A stretch of DNA of 46,654 nt from Oerskovia rustica (GTDB taxonomy: Bacteria > Actinomycetota > Actinomycetes > Actinomycetales > Cellulomonadaceae), in contig NZ_JACSQQ010000009.1 in the NCBI RefSeq assembly GCF_014836555.1, positions 89,368 through 136,021 on the forward strand, written 5' to 3'. This document shows, piece after piece, positions 34,733 through 43,400 of this stretch (position 1 is its first letter; every line of letters starts with the position of its first letter). The notes below the pieces were generated by a model. The model was not told the DNA's origin and did no database searches. It worked only from the letters and a program-made list of their open reading frames with translations. Made by a program: the position numbers and the translations under genes.

Positions 34733-35518
34733 GTGCTCGATCCTGCACTCCCCGCACCCCCGGTTCTCGAGGTCGACCTCGGGCCGGGGGTGCGTGCTGC
34801 GTTCACGGGCCGTGCCGGTGGGTCCTCGCCCGCACCCTGGTCCGGGCTCAACCTCGGGCTGGGGGTGGACGACGACGCCGAGCGCGTCCTCGCACACCGT
34901 GACGCGGTCGGCCGGTGGCTCGGCGCGCCACTGGTCTTCGGCACCCAGGTGCACGGCGCCGACGTCCGCGTGCTCTCGGCGGCCGACAGGCTGGCGCGGG
35001 TCGAGGCAGGGACGGGCGCCGCCACGTGCGGCGAGCAGGACGCTCTCGTGACGGCCCAGCCGGGGCTCGGCCTCGGGGTCCTGGTCGCGGACTGCGTCCC
35101 GGTCCTGCTCGCGGACCCGGACGCCCGGGTCGTCGGGGTCGCCCACGCGGGGCGCCAGGGCCTGCTCGACGGGGTCGTCGGTGCGGCGCTCGAGGCGCTC
35201 GTCGCCCAAGGTGCACGCGTGGACCAGGTGCGCGCCGTCGTCGGGCCCGCTGCCTGCGGGCGGTGCTACGAGGTGCCCGAGCAGATGCGCGACGAGGTCG
35301 CCGCGGTCCGTCCCGGCACGTCGTCGACCACGAGCTGGGGGACCCCGGCGCTCGACCTGCCCGCAGGGGTCGTCGCGGAGCTGCGCGCCGCCGGCGTGCG
35401 CACCGTCGTCGAGACCGGGATCTGCACCCTCGAGGACGAGCGCTTCTACTCCCACCGTCTCGCGACCCGCGGCGGCACCACGACGGGGCGGTTCGCGGGC
35501 GTCATAGCCCTCGAGTGA
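34733..35518 (+). CDS. pgeF: PgeF/YfiH family peptidoglycan editing factor (laccase-domain protein)
   Basis: A 261-residue multicopper-oxidase-like (DUF152) protein. The zinc-binding His/Cys set is in FGTQVHGADV, VADCVPVLLAD and VGVAHAGRQGLLDG, followed by GPAACGRCYEV. E. coli YfiH removes wrong UDP-MurNAc-L-Ser intermediates, while human LACC1 acts on purine nucleosides. Location next to ftsZ is conserved in Actinobacteria. GTG 34733 lies just three bases after the ftsZ stop. Confidence 0.9.
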   Translation: MLDPALPAPPVLEVDLGPGVRAAFTGRAGGSSPAPWSGLNLGLGVDDDAERVLAHRDAVGRWLGAPLVFGTQVHGADVRVLSAADRLARVEAGTGAATCGEQDALVTAQPGLGLGVLVADCVPVLLADPDARVVGVAHAGRQGLLDGVVGAALEALVAQGARVDQVRAVVGPAACGRCYEVPEQMRDEVAAVRPGTSSTTSWGTPALDLPAGVVAELRAAGVRTVVETGICTLEDERFYSHRLATRGGTTTGRFAGVIALE

Positions 35519-35610
35519 CCGGACGGCGGGCCTCGGCGTGCCGTTTCTCACCCCCCGGCCCGTTGTCGGTTCCTGGGCGTGTCGCATCACGCGCGTGTCC
35601 GGGGCTGGGT

Positions 35611-35616
35611 TAGCGT
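35611..35616 (+). promoter_or_regulatory. Candidate -10 for sepF
   Basis: TAGCGT would start transcription near 35623 and leave about 39 nt before the sepF ATG. It lies in the 143-bp gap after pgeF. The -35 is unclear. Confidence 0.45.
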
Positions 35617-35661
35617 GCAAAGCACGGAACCAGCAGTCGACATGAGGACGGAGAGAGGGCG

Positions 35662-36147
35662 ATGGCCGGAGCACTTCGCAAGACCATGCTTTACCTGGGC
35701 CTCGCTGATGATCGAGGCGAGGGCGACCAGGAAGAGTTCATCGACGAGTACGACGACTTGGGGGCCGACGTGCCGACCGACTACCAGGCTCAGGTGACCC
35801 CGCTGCACCGGACGGTCGCCCCACGAGAGGTACCCCAGACGAGCATGTCAGCAGCCGAGCTCCGCCGGATCACCACCGTGCACCCGCGCTCCTACAACGA
35901 CGCCCGCGTCATCGGGGAGGCGTTCCGTGGCGGCACCCCCGTCATCATGAACCTCTCCGACATGGACGACGCGGACGCCAAGCGGCTCGTCGACTTCTCC
36001 GCGGGCCTCATCTTCGGGCTGCACGGAGCCATCGAGCGAGTCACCAACAAGGTCTTCCTGCTCTCTCCCGAGCACGTCGAGATCACCGGTGAGGAGCAGG
36101 CTCCCGAGCCTCCGGTGAGCCGGGCCGGCTTCTTCAACCAGAGCTGA
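35662..36147 (+). CDS. sepF: Cell division protein SepF
   Basis: A 161-residue FtsZ-membrane linker. The amphipathic N-terminal helix ([17 protein letters not shown]) is the membrane anchor, followed by an acidic linker and the SepF domain (about 70-145) with [36 protein letters not shown] and [20 protein letters not shown]. In Actinobacteria, which lack FtsA, SepF tethers the Z-ring. ATG 35662 is preceded by GAGAGAGGG. No yggS gene lies between pgeF and sepF. Confidence 0.95.
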   Translation: MAGALRKTMLYLGLADDRGEGDQEEFIDEYDDLGADVPTDYQAQVTPLHRTVAPREVPQTSMSAAELRRITTVHPRSYNDARVIGEAFRGGTPVIMNLSDMDDADAKRLVDFSAGLIFGLHGAIERVTNKVFLLSPEHVEITGEEQAPEPPVSRAGFFNQS

Positions 36148-36173
36148 CCGCGGACTCTGGCACAGTTGACCCT

Positions 36174-36458
36174 GTGAATTTCGTCTTCGATCTGCTGGCA
36201 TTCGTCCTCGGCCTCTACCTCGTGGTGCTCATCGGACGGGTGGTCTTCGACTGGGTGCAGGTCTTCGCCCGGGACTGGCGCCCGCGCGGTGTCATGCTCG
36301 TGCTGGCGGAGGCCATCTACACCCTGACCGACCCGCCGCTCCGAGCGCTGCGCAAGGTCATCCCGCCCCTGACCCTCGGTCAGGTGCGGATCGACCTCGG
36401 CTTCATCGTGCTCTTCCTCGCAGTGTCGTTCGCTGCACAGATCCTCGGCTCGATCTAA
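36174..36458 (+). CDS. YggT family membrane protein
   Basis: A 94-residue protein with two membrane segments (about 3-25 and 72-92) flanking LTDPPLRALRKVIPPLTLGQVRIDLG, the YGGT family core. The family is linked to osmotic adaptation and cell shape by position only. GTG 36174 is 26 bp after sepF and has no ribosome site; a CACAGT seven bases upstream could be a poor leaderless -10. It probably belongs to the sepF transcript. Confidence 0.9.
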   Translation: MNFVFDLLAFVLGLYLVVLIGRVVFDWVQVFARDWRPRGVMLVLAEAIYTLTDPPLRALRKVIPPLTLGQVRIDLGFIVLFLAVSFAAQILGSI

Positions 36459-36489
36459 ACGTGTAGAAATCCTGACAACCCGGCGATCT

Positions 36490-36530
36490 CGCGGCCGGTG
36501 GCCCCTCAAGGGTCCCCGGTCGGAGGCCGC
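36490..36530 (+). terminator. Imperfect hairpin after yggT
   Basis: GCGGCC at 36490 pairs with GGCCGC at 36525, with further imperfect pairing of GGCCCC and GGGTCC around a TCAA loop. It could end the sepF-yggT transcript. There is no T run. Confidence 0.4.
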
Positions 36531-36562
36531 CTCCGCTGACAATCTCCGCTACTTTGGACTGT

Positions 36563-36580
36563 GGCGATCTCGAGATCGCC
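36563..36580. promoter_or_regulatory. 18-bp perfect palindrome upstream of wag31
   Basis: GGCGATCTCGAGATCGCC is a perfect 18-bp palindrome, 35 bp before the wag31 ATG and directly downstream of a TACTTT -10 candidate (36550-36555). A half copy, GGCGATCTCG, lies at 36482-36491. The position fits an operator over the transcription start. The binding protein is unknown. Confidence 0.6.
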
Positions 36581-36614
36581 CGGACTGACGGCGCAAACGC
36601 ATTGAGGTGAGACG

Positions 36615-37271
36615 ATGGCACTGCTGACAGCAGAGGACATCCTGAACAAGAAGTTCTCCGCGACGAAGTTCCGCGAGGGATACGACGTCGAAGAGGTCGA
36701 TGACTTCCTGGACGAGGTGGTGAGGACGCTCAACTCCGTGCAGGAGGAGAACGACGACCTCAAGACCAAGCTGGCCGCAGCGGAGCGACGCGTCGCCGAG
36801 CTCAGCCGGGCCGACGCCTCGGCGCCGTCCAAGCCGGCCGTGGTCGAGACCCCGTCCGCGCCGGAGCCCGCACCCGTCGTGGCGAGCGTCGCGCCCGCCC
36901 TGGGCAAGCCGACGGCCGAGCCGGAGTCCGCCACCGGCATGCTCCAGCTCGCCCAGAAGCTGCACGACGACTACGTGCGCTCGGGCCAGCAGGAGGGCGA
37001 CCGCCTCATCGCGGAAGCGAAGGAGGAGGGGACCCGGATCGTGCAGGAGGCCGAGGAGACCTCGCACCGCACGCTCTCCCAGCTCGAGCAGGAGCGTTCG
37101 CTCCTCGAGCGCAAGATCGACGAGCTCCGTCTCTTCGAGCGGGACTACCGCACGCGCCTCAAGAGCTACCTGCAGAACCTCATGGGGGACCTCGACAACC
37201 GCGGCAGCGCTCTCCCGCCCCGCAGCGGTTCCGGCGCGGGTCGCTCGAGCGACCTCAGCGCGGGCATCTAG
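36615..37271 (+). CDS. wag31: DivIVA/Wag31 polar growth scaffold
   Basis: A 218-residue coiled-coil protein. The N-terminal membrane-sensing domain reads LLTAEDILNKKFSATKFREGY followed by DVEEVDDFLDEVV. Coiled coil 1 (about 38-66) is followed by a Pro/Ala-rich spacer (68-105) and a second, long coiled coil (about 108-190) with ERDYRTRLKSYLQNLMGDL. It marks poles and septa and recruits wall-synthesis enzymes; essential in many actinobacteria. ATG 36615 follows GAGGTGA. The gene is probably transcribed alone, with promoter elements and a palindrome upstream and a terminator downstream. Confidence 0.95.
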   Translation: MALLTAEDILNKKFSATKFREGYDVEEVDDFLDEVVRTLNSVQEENDDLKTKLAAAERRVAELSRADASAPSKPAVVETPSAPEPAPVVASVAPALGKPTAEPESATGMLQLAQKLHDDYVRSGQQEGDRLIAEAKEEGTRIVQEAEETSHRTLSQLEQERSLLERKIDELRLFERDYRTRLKSYLQNLMGDLDNRGSALPPRSGSGAGRSSDLSAGI

Positions 37272-37344
37272 TCCACCTGCCACCTGGCAGACGATCACAC
37301 CAGGCGTGCGGACCACAGGGTTCGCCGCCGGTCGGTCCGTGACG

Positions 37345-37377
37345 ACGCACCACACCGGTCCATCCGGCGTGGTGCGT
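37345..37377 (+). terminator. Terminator after wag31
   Basis: A 9-bp stem (ACGCACCAC / GTGGTGCGT), one A/C mismatch, then a 4-bp CCGG/CCGG stem and a TCCAT loop. It lies 74 bases after the wag31 stop. Confidence 0.65.
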
Positions 37378-37406
37378 TGTGCGTACCGGCAGGCGGCGTC
37401 TACTCT
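37377..37406 (+). promoter_or_regulatory. Candidate promoter of the DksA-like gene
   Basis: TTGTGC (37377-37382), 18-bp spacer, TACTCT (37401-37406). It starts directly at the foot of the preceding hairpin and gives a leader of about 22 nt containing GGAGGGG. Confidence 0.45.
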
Positions 37407-37433
37407 CACCGCAACTCGAACCGGAGGGGCGAC

Positions 37434-37895
37434 ATGACCAAGCTCAGCACCGCGACGCGCGCGGTCGTACGACAGCAGTTCCCGAACCTAGCTCGCGACG
37501 TCAAGTCCTTCCCCGTGCGTGACGGCGAGGAGCCGTGGACGCTCAAGGAGGCGGAGGAGCAGGCAGCGACCCTGCTGGAGGAGCGCGAGCGCCTCGAGCG
37601 AGAGCTGACCGAGGCCGACCAGGAGCTCTCGGAGCTCCTGCGCAACTCGGGGGACGGTGCGGGCGACGACCAGGCGGACTCCGGGTCCAGCGCGCTCGAA
37701 CGTGAGCAGGAGCTCACCCTCGTCAACAACATGAGGGACCTGCTCGAGCAGACCAAGCACGCGCTCGACCGCATCGCGGCCGGGACCTACGCGACGTGCG
37801 AGGCGACCGGGCTCCCGATCGGCAAGGCGCGCCTGCAGGCCTACCCGCGGGCGAACCTGTCCGTCGAGGCGAAGCAGCGCGAGGAACGTCGCTGA
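37434..37895 (+). CDS. TraR/DksA family protein with degenerate zinc finger
   Basis: A 153-residue protein with a long central coiled coil (about 35-105) and a C-terminal DksA-like zinc-finger segment. Only the first metal-binding cysteine remains (Cys122 in TYATCEATGLPIGKARL). The other three positions are Thr125, Ser143 and Ala146. DksA-type proteins bind the RNA polymerase secondary channel; zinc-free variants exist in other bacteria. Two acidic residues at the coiled-coil tip, needed by DksA, cannot be placed with certainty. ATG 37434 has GGAGGGG upstream. It is bounded by hairpins on both sides, so it is probably monocistronic. Confidence 0.88.
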   Translation: MTKLSTATRAVVRQQFPNLARDVKSFPVRDGEEPWTLKEAEEQAATLLEERERLERELTEADQELSELLRNSGDGAGDDQADSGSSALEREQELTLVNNMRDLLEQTKHALDRIAAGTYATCEATGLPIGKARLQAYPRANLSVEAKQREERR

Positions 37896-37920
37896 CGCGA
37901 CCGCCCGGCGCACGCGAGGA

Positions 37921-37949
37921 GGCCGCCGTCCCCACCGGGGACGGTGGCC
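37921..37949 (+). terminator. Terminator after the DksA-like gene
   Basis: A 13-bp stem (GGCCGCCGTCCCC with GGGGACGGTGGCC, one G-T pair) and a three-base ACC loop, 26 bases after the stop, followed by TT. A strong intrinsic terminator for a high-GC genome. Confidence 0.82.
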
Positions 37950-38001
37950 TTCGCCGTCCCGGATCGTTGACCAGCGGCTGGACATGGCAGACTTGCCGCC
38001 G

Positions 38002-38781
38002 ATGCCATCGACTCCCTCTCCCCAGCAGCCCGTGCCCGCCGACCCGTCCGCGGGTGGCACCGAGGCCGTGTCCGCGGCCCCCACCACGGACGTCCGGCCG
38101 CGCACGACCGTCGCCCCGCGGCGCCTCGTCCTGTGGGTCGTGGTGCTCGCGGCCCTCGTGATCCTGGTCGACCAGGTCACCAAGATCTGGGCCGTCGCAG
38201 AGCTCGAGGGTCGCGAGACCATCGAGCTCCTCGGCGAGTGGCTCCACCTGACGTTCATCCGCAACGAAGGGGCGGCGCTCGGGATCGGCTCGGGCTACAC
38301 CTGGATCCTGACGATCGTCGTCACGGTCGTGATCGTGTTCATCGTGCGCAGCATGCGCAAGATCGGGTCACGCGGCTGGGCCGTCGCCCTCGGGCTGCTG
38401 CTCGGTGGGGCGCTGGGCAACCTCATCGACCGGATCTTCCGCGAGCCGGGCTTCGCGCAGGGCCACGTGGTCGACTTCATCGGGTACGGGGACCTGTTCA
38501 TCGGGAACGTCGCGGACATCGCGGTCGTGGCGGCCGCGGTGATGATCGCGATCCTGTCGGTCCAGGGGATCGGCATCGACGGGCAGCGCCACGTCGACCA
38601 GGAGCAGGACCAGGAGCAGGCGAAGGACGACGCCGACGAGGAGGGGGGCGCCGCCGAGCGGACCACCGACGCTCCCGAGCCGGGCGCTCCCACGAAGACC
38701 TCCCCGAGCGCCGGACCCCAGGGTTCCGGCGCGCCGGGCACGGCGGCCACGTCCGGCCCGACGGCCGGGACGGAGTCCTGA
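38002..38781 (+). CDS. lspA: Lipoprotein signal peptidase (signal peptidase II)
   Basis: Aspartic membrane protease that removes lipoprotein signal peptides. About 259 residues with four membrane helices. The catalytic Asp pair is in GNLIDRIF (Asp143) and GNVADIAVV (Asp172), with [10 protein letters not shown] also conserved. The N-terminal 35 residues are Pro/Thr-rich and the last about 65 form an acidic then Pro/Ser-rich tail not found in typical LspA (about 160-170 residues). Start is ATG 38002 (CAGACT eight bases upstream, TTGACC at 37967) or ATG 37984, six codons earlier. The stop overlaps the pseudouridine synthase start (TGATG). Confidence 0.92.
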   Translation: MPSTPSPQQPVPADPSAGGTEAVSAAPTTDVRPRTTVAPRRLVLWVVVLAALVILVDQVTKIWAVAELEGRETIELLGEWLHLTFIRNEGAALGIGSGYTWILTIVVTVVIVFIVRSMRKIGSRGWAVALGLLLGGALGNLIDRIFREPGFAQGHVVDFIGYGDLFIGNVADIAVVAAAVMIAILSVQGIGIDGQRHVDQEQDQEQAKDDADEEGGAAERTTDAPEPGAPTKTSPSAGPQGSGAPGTAATSGPTAGTES

Positions 38782-39719
38782 TGGGACAGGTGCGCTCGCT
38801 CCCGGTCCCGGACGGGCTGGCCGGCGAACGGGTCGACGCGGCCCTCGCACGCCTGCTGGGCCTGTCCCGCACGCGTGCGGCCGAGGTCGCCGCCGCGGGT
38901 GGGGTGCGCGTCGACGGTCGGGAGCTCGGCAAGTCCGACCGCCTGGTTGCCGGGGCCTGGCTCGAGGTCGAGATCCCCGACGAGCCCGAGGCGTCCACGC
39001 CGCAGATCGTCGCCGAGCCCGTCCCGGGCATGAAGATCGTGTACGACGACGACGACGTGGTGGTCATCGACAAGCCCGTCGGCGTCGCGGCGCACCCCTC
39101 GCCCGGCTGGACGGGGCCGACGGTCGTCGGCGCCCTGATCGCCGCGGGGTACCGCATCTCGACGTCGGGGGCCGCGGAGCGCCAGGGCATCGTTCACCGG
39201 CTCGACGTCGGCACGTCCGGGCTCATGGTCGTGGCCAAGAGCGAGCTCGCGTACTCGGTGCTCAAGCGCGCCTTCAAGGAGCGCACGGTCGAGAAGGTCT
39301 ACCACGCGCTCGTCCAGGGGCACCCCGAGCCGACGACCGGCACGATCGACGCGCCCATCGGGCGCCACCCGTCGGCCGACTACAAGTTCGCGGTCACGGC
39401 CGAGGGCAAGCCCTCGGTGACGCACTACGAGGTCCTCGAGATGCTGCCGGCGGCCTCGCTCGTCGAGGTGCACCTCGAGACCGGCCGCACGCACCAGATC
39501 CGCGTGCACTTCTCGGCGCTTCGCCACCCCTGCGTGGGGGACCTGACGTACGGTGCGGACCCGGTGCTGGCCAAGAAGGTCGGGCTCACGCGGCAGTGGC
39601 TGCACGCGGTGCAGCTCGGTTTCGAGCACCCGGCGACGGGGCAGTGGACGCAGGTCACGAGCGAGTACCCCGACGACCTGGCGCGAGCGCTCGAGGTCGT
39701 GCGCGGGGCGTACTCCTGA
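38781..39719 (+). CDS. RluD/RluA family 23S rRNA pseudouridine synthase
   Basis: A 312-residue enzyme converting uridine to pseudouridine in RNA. An N-terminal S4 domain (about 13-75, [21 protein letters not shown]) is followed by the RluA-type catalytic domain with [17 protein letters not shown], catalytic Asp142 in [15 protein letters not shown], and [22 protein letters not shown]. Architecture matches RluD, which modifies helix 69 of 23S rRNA, but exact sites cannot be read from sequence. It follows lspA with one base overlap, a pairing common across bacteria. Confidence 0.93.
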   Translation: MGQVRSLPVPDGLAGERVDAALARLLGLSRTRAAEVAAAGGVRVDGRELGKSDRLVAGAWLEVEIPDEPEASTPQIVAEPVPGMKIVYDDDDVVVIDKPVGVAAHPSPGWTGPTVVGALIAAGYRISTSGAAERQGIVHRLDVGTSGLMVVAKSELAYSVLKRAFKERTVEKVYHALVQGHPEPTTGTIDAPIGRHPSADYKFAVTAEGKPSVTHYEVLEMLPAASLVEVHLETGRTHQIRVHFSALRHPCVGDLTYGADPVLAKKVGLTRQWLHAVQLGFEHPATGQWTQVTSEYPDDLARALEVVRGAYS

Positions 39720-39762
39720 CCGGGCCGGCGGGGATCGCCGGTCCACCGACGGAAGGACGACG

Positions 39763-40230
39763 ATGCTGACGACAGAACGGGTCCGTACGCCCGAGCAGCT
39801 CACCGAGGCGCACGCGCTGCGCCTGGCGGTCTTCGTGGACGAGCAGCACGTCCCGCTCGCCGAGGAGATCGACGACGCCGACTTCGCGCCGACCACGACG
39901 CACGTCGTGGTCCGGGACCCTGCGGGGGACGTGGTGGGTACCGGGCGACTGCTGACCGATCCCGCCCACCCGGGCGAGGTGCACGTCGGGCGCGTCGCGG
40001 TGGCGCGCGCTGCGCGAGGCACCGGCGCGGGTGCAGCGGTCATGCGGGCGCTCGAGGAGATCGCGCTCGCCGAGCACGCGCCGGACGGCAGCGTCCGGAT
40101 CGAGCTCAGCGCGCAGACGCAGGCCACGGGCTTCTACGAACGCCTCGGCTACCAGGTGTACGGGCCCGTCTACCTCGACGCGGGGATCGACCACCGCGAC
40201 GCCGCGAGGATCCTGCGCTCGCACGACTGA
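39763..40230 (+). CDS. GNAT family N-acetyltransferase (ElaA-like)
   Basis: A 155-residue GNAT protein with acetyl-CoA-binding VGRVAVARAARGTGAGAAVMRAL (V/I-x-x-R/Q-G-x-G/A pattern) and the C-terminal IELSAQTQATGFYERLGYQVYG. The N-terminal RLAVFVDEQHVPLAEEIDDAD resembles ElaA/YjcF-type enzymes. The substrate is unknown. ATG 39763 has GGAAGGA six bases upstream. It lies 43 bp after the pseudouridine synthase and may share its transcript. Confidence 0.88.
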   Translation: MLTTERVRTPEQLTEAHALRLAVFVDEQHVPLAEEIDDADFAPTTTHVVVRDPAGDVVGTGRLLTDPAHPGEVHVGRVAVARAARGTGAGAAVMRALEEIALAEHAPDGSVRIELSAQTQATGFYERLGYQVYGPVYLDAGIDHRDAARILRSHD

Positions 40231-40354
40231 GGGGCGTTCCCCGACGCGTGCCGCGCCGATCGCCACGGGCCCGCCGAGGCGCTCCGCAGAGGCACGCGGC
40301 GCCGTCGGGCAGGGGACGAGCGTCGACCTAGGGCATGAGACGAGGCACACGCCG

Positions 40355-40383
40355 GTGTCGGCAGGCGACACGCCGAGAGGCGT
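40355..40383. repeat. Tandem short hairpins upstream of dnaE
   Basis: GTGTCG/CGACAC with a five-base loop (40355-40371) overlaps a second stem ACGCC-GAGA-GGCGT (40370-40383), which has a GNRA-type loop. The pair lies 14-42 bp upstream of the dnaE -10. It could terminate the lspA-GNAT transcript or be an operator. Confidence 0.35.
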
Positions 40384-40396
40384 CGGTGGCTCGATC

Positions 40397-40402
40397 TAGA
40401 CT
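40397..40402 (+). promoter_or_regulatory. -10 element of a leaderless promoter (dnaE)
   Basis: TAGACT followed by six bases and ATG 40409, which would be +1. There is no ribosome site before this ATG, which supports leaderless translation. Confidence 0.6.
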
Positions 40403-40408
40403 CGTCGC

Positions 40409-43400
40409 ATGCCGTCTGCCGTCGCCCCCGGAAGCACCCAGAAGTCCGACGACTTCGTCCACCTCCACGTCCACACCGAGTACTCGATGCTGGACGGCGC
40501 CGCGCGGCTCGGAGACCTCTTCGAGGAGACCGCGCGACTGGGGCAGAAGGCCATCGCGACGACGGACCACGGCTACATCTTCGGGGCTTTCGACTTCTGG
40601 TCCAAGGCGACCCAGGCGGGCATCAAGCCCATCATCGGCGTCGAGGCGTACGTCACGCCGGGAACGAGCCGCTTCGACCAGACGCGCGTGCGCTTCGGCG
40701 AGAAGGGCCAGGAGTCCGACGACGTGTCGGCCCGCGGCGCGTACACGCACCTGACGATGTGGGCCCGCAACAACGAGGGCCTCCACAACCTCTTCCGGGC
40801 GAGCTCGCTCGCCTCGCTCGACGGCCAGATGGGCAAGTGGCCCCGTATGGACCGGGACCTGCTCGAGCGCTACGGCAAGGGCATGATCGCGTCCTCGGGC
40901 TGCCCGTCGGGCGAGATCCAGACCAAGCTGCGCCTCGGCCAGTGGGACGCGGCCGTGCAGGCCGCCGGCGAGCTCCAGGACGTGTTCGGCAAGGAGAACT
41001 TCTACGTCGAGCTCATGGACCACGGGCTCGACATCGAACGCCGCGTCATCAAGGACCTGCTGCGCCTCTCGGAGACCATCGGCGCCCCGCTCGTCGCGAC
41101 GAACGACCTGCACTACGTGAAGAAGGAGGACAGCCACTCCCAGGAGGCGCTGCTGTGCATCAACTCCGGCTCCACGCTCGCGGACCCGGACCGCTTCAAG
41201 TTCGACGGCGACGGCTACTACGTGAAGTCCGCCGCCGAGATGCGCCACATCTGGAAAGAGCTGCCCGAGGCCTGTGACAACACGCTGCTCATCGCCGAGC
41301 AGTGCGAGGTCAGCTTCGACACGTCCGCGAACTACATGCCCAACTATCCCTGCCCTCCGGGCGAGGACGAGACCTCCTGGTTCATCAAGGAGGTCGAGAA
41401 GGGGCTGCACTACCGCTACCCGGACGGCATCTCGGACGCCGTGCGCAAGCAGGCCGAGTACGAGACCCAGGTCATCGTGCAGATGGGCTTCCCGGGCTAC
41501 TTCCTCGTCGTCGCCGACTTCATCAACTGGGCCAAGGACAACGGCATCCGCGTGGGGCCGGGACGTGGCTCGGGTGCGGGCTCCATGGCCGCGTACGCGA
41601 TGCGCATCACGGACCTCGACCCGCTGCAGCACGGCCTGATCTTCGAGCGCTTCCTCAACCCGGACCGTGTGTCCATGCCCGACTTCGACGTCGACTTCGA
41701 CGAGCGTCGTCGCGGTGAGGTCATCCGCTACGTCACGGAGAAGTACGGCGAGGACCGCGTCGCCCAGATCGTCACCTACGGCACCATCAAGGCCAAGCAG
41801 GCCCTCAAGGACTCCTCGCGCCTCCTCGGCTTCCCCTTCGCGATGGGGGAGAAGCTCACCAAGGCCATGCCGCCCGCGATCATGGGCAAGGACATCTCGC
41901 TCACGGGAATCTTCAACCCCGACGACAAGCGGTACAACGAGGCCGACGAGTTCCGCCAGATCCACTCGGCGGACCCCGACGCCCAGCGCGTCGTCGAGCT
42001 CGCCAAGGGCATCGAGGGCCTGAAGCGCCAGTGGGGCGTGCACGCGGCCGGCGTCATCATGTCGAGCGAGCCGCTCATCGACATCATCCCGATCATGCGG
42101 CGCCTGCAGGACGGCGCGGTCATCACGCAGTTCGACTACCCCACGTGCGAGGGCCTCGGCCTGATCAAGATGGACTTCCTGGGTCTGCGCAACCTCACGA
42201 TCCTCGACGACGCGCTCGAGAACATCGTGATGAACGGCAAGGACCCGGTCGAGCTCGAGGCGCTCACGCTCGACGACCCCAAGACGTACGACCTCCTGGG
42301 CCGCGGCGACACCCTGGGCGTGTTCCAGCTCGACGGCGGCGGCATGCGGACCCTGCTCAAGCTCATGCGCCCCGACAACTTCGAGGACATCTCGGCCGTG
42401 GGCGCGCTGTACCGCCCCGGCCCCATGGGTGCCAACTCGCACACCAACTACGCGCTGCGCAAGAACGGGATGCAGGAGGTCACTCCCATCCACCCCGAGC
42501 TCGAGGAAGCCCTCGAGGACATCCTGGGGACCACGTACGGCCTGATCGTGTACCAGGAGCAGGTCATGGCCATCGCGCAGAAGGTCGCCGGGTACTCGCT
42601 CGGCCAGGCCGACATCCTGCGCCGCGCGATGGGCAAGAAGAAGAAGTCCGAGCTGGACAAGCAGTTCGAGGGCTTCTCCAACGGCATGAAGGAGCGCGGC
42701 TTCTCCATGGCCGCGGTCAAGACGCTGTGGGACATCCTGCTGCCGTTCTCGGACTACGCGTTCAACAAGGCGCACTCCGCGGCCTACGGCGTGGTGTCCT
42801 ACTGGACCGCGTACCTCAAGGCCAACTACCCGACCGAGTACATGGCCGCGCTGCTCACGAGCGTGCGCGACGACAAGGACAAGTCGGCCCTCTACCTCAA
42901 CGAGTGCCGCCGCATGGGGATCACGGTCCTGCCGCCGGACGTGAACTCGTCGTCGGCCAACTTCACCGCCGTCGGCAAGGACATCCGCTTCGGCCTGACG
43001 GCGGTCCGCAACGTGGGCGCGAACGTCGTGGACGCGATCGTCGCGACGCGCGAGGACAAGGGGACGTTCGCGTCCTTCACCGACTTCCTCGACAAGGTCC
43101 CCGCCGTGGTCTGCAACAAGCGGACCATCGAGTCGCTCATCAAGGCGGGGGCGTTCGACTCGCTCGACCACGCGCGGCGCGCCCTGCTCGTGGTCCACGA
43201 GCAGGCCGTGGACTCGGTCATCAGCGTCAAGCGCGAGGAGGCCAAGGGGCAGTTCGACCTCTTCGCGGACCTCGGCGGCGAGGACCCCGCCATGTCCTTC
43301 AGCGTCGACGTGCCCGACATCCCGGACTGGGACAAGAAGCAGCGGCTCGCCTTCGAGCGCGAGATGCTCGGCCTGTACGTGTCCGACCACCCGTTGTCGG

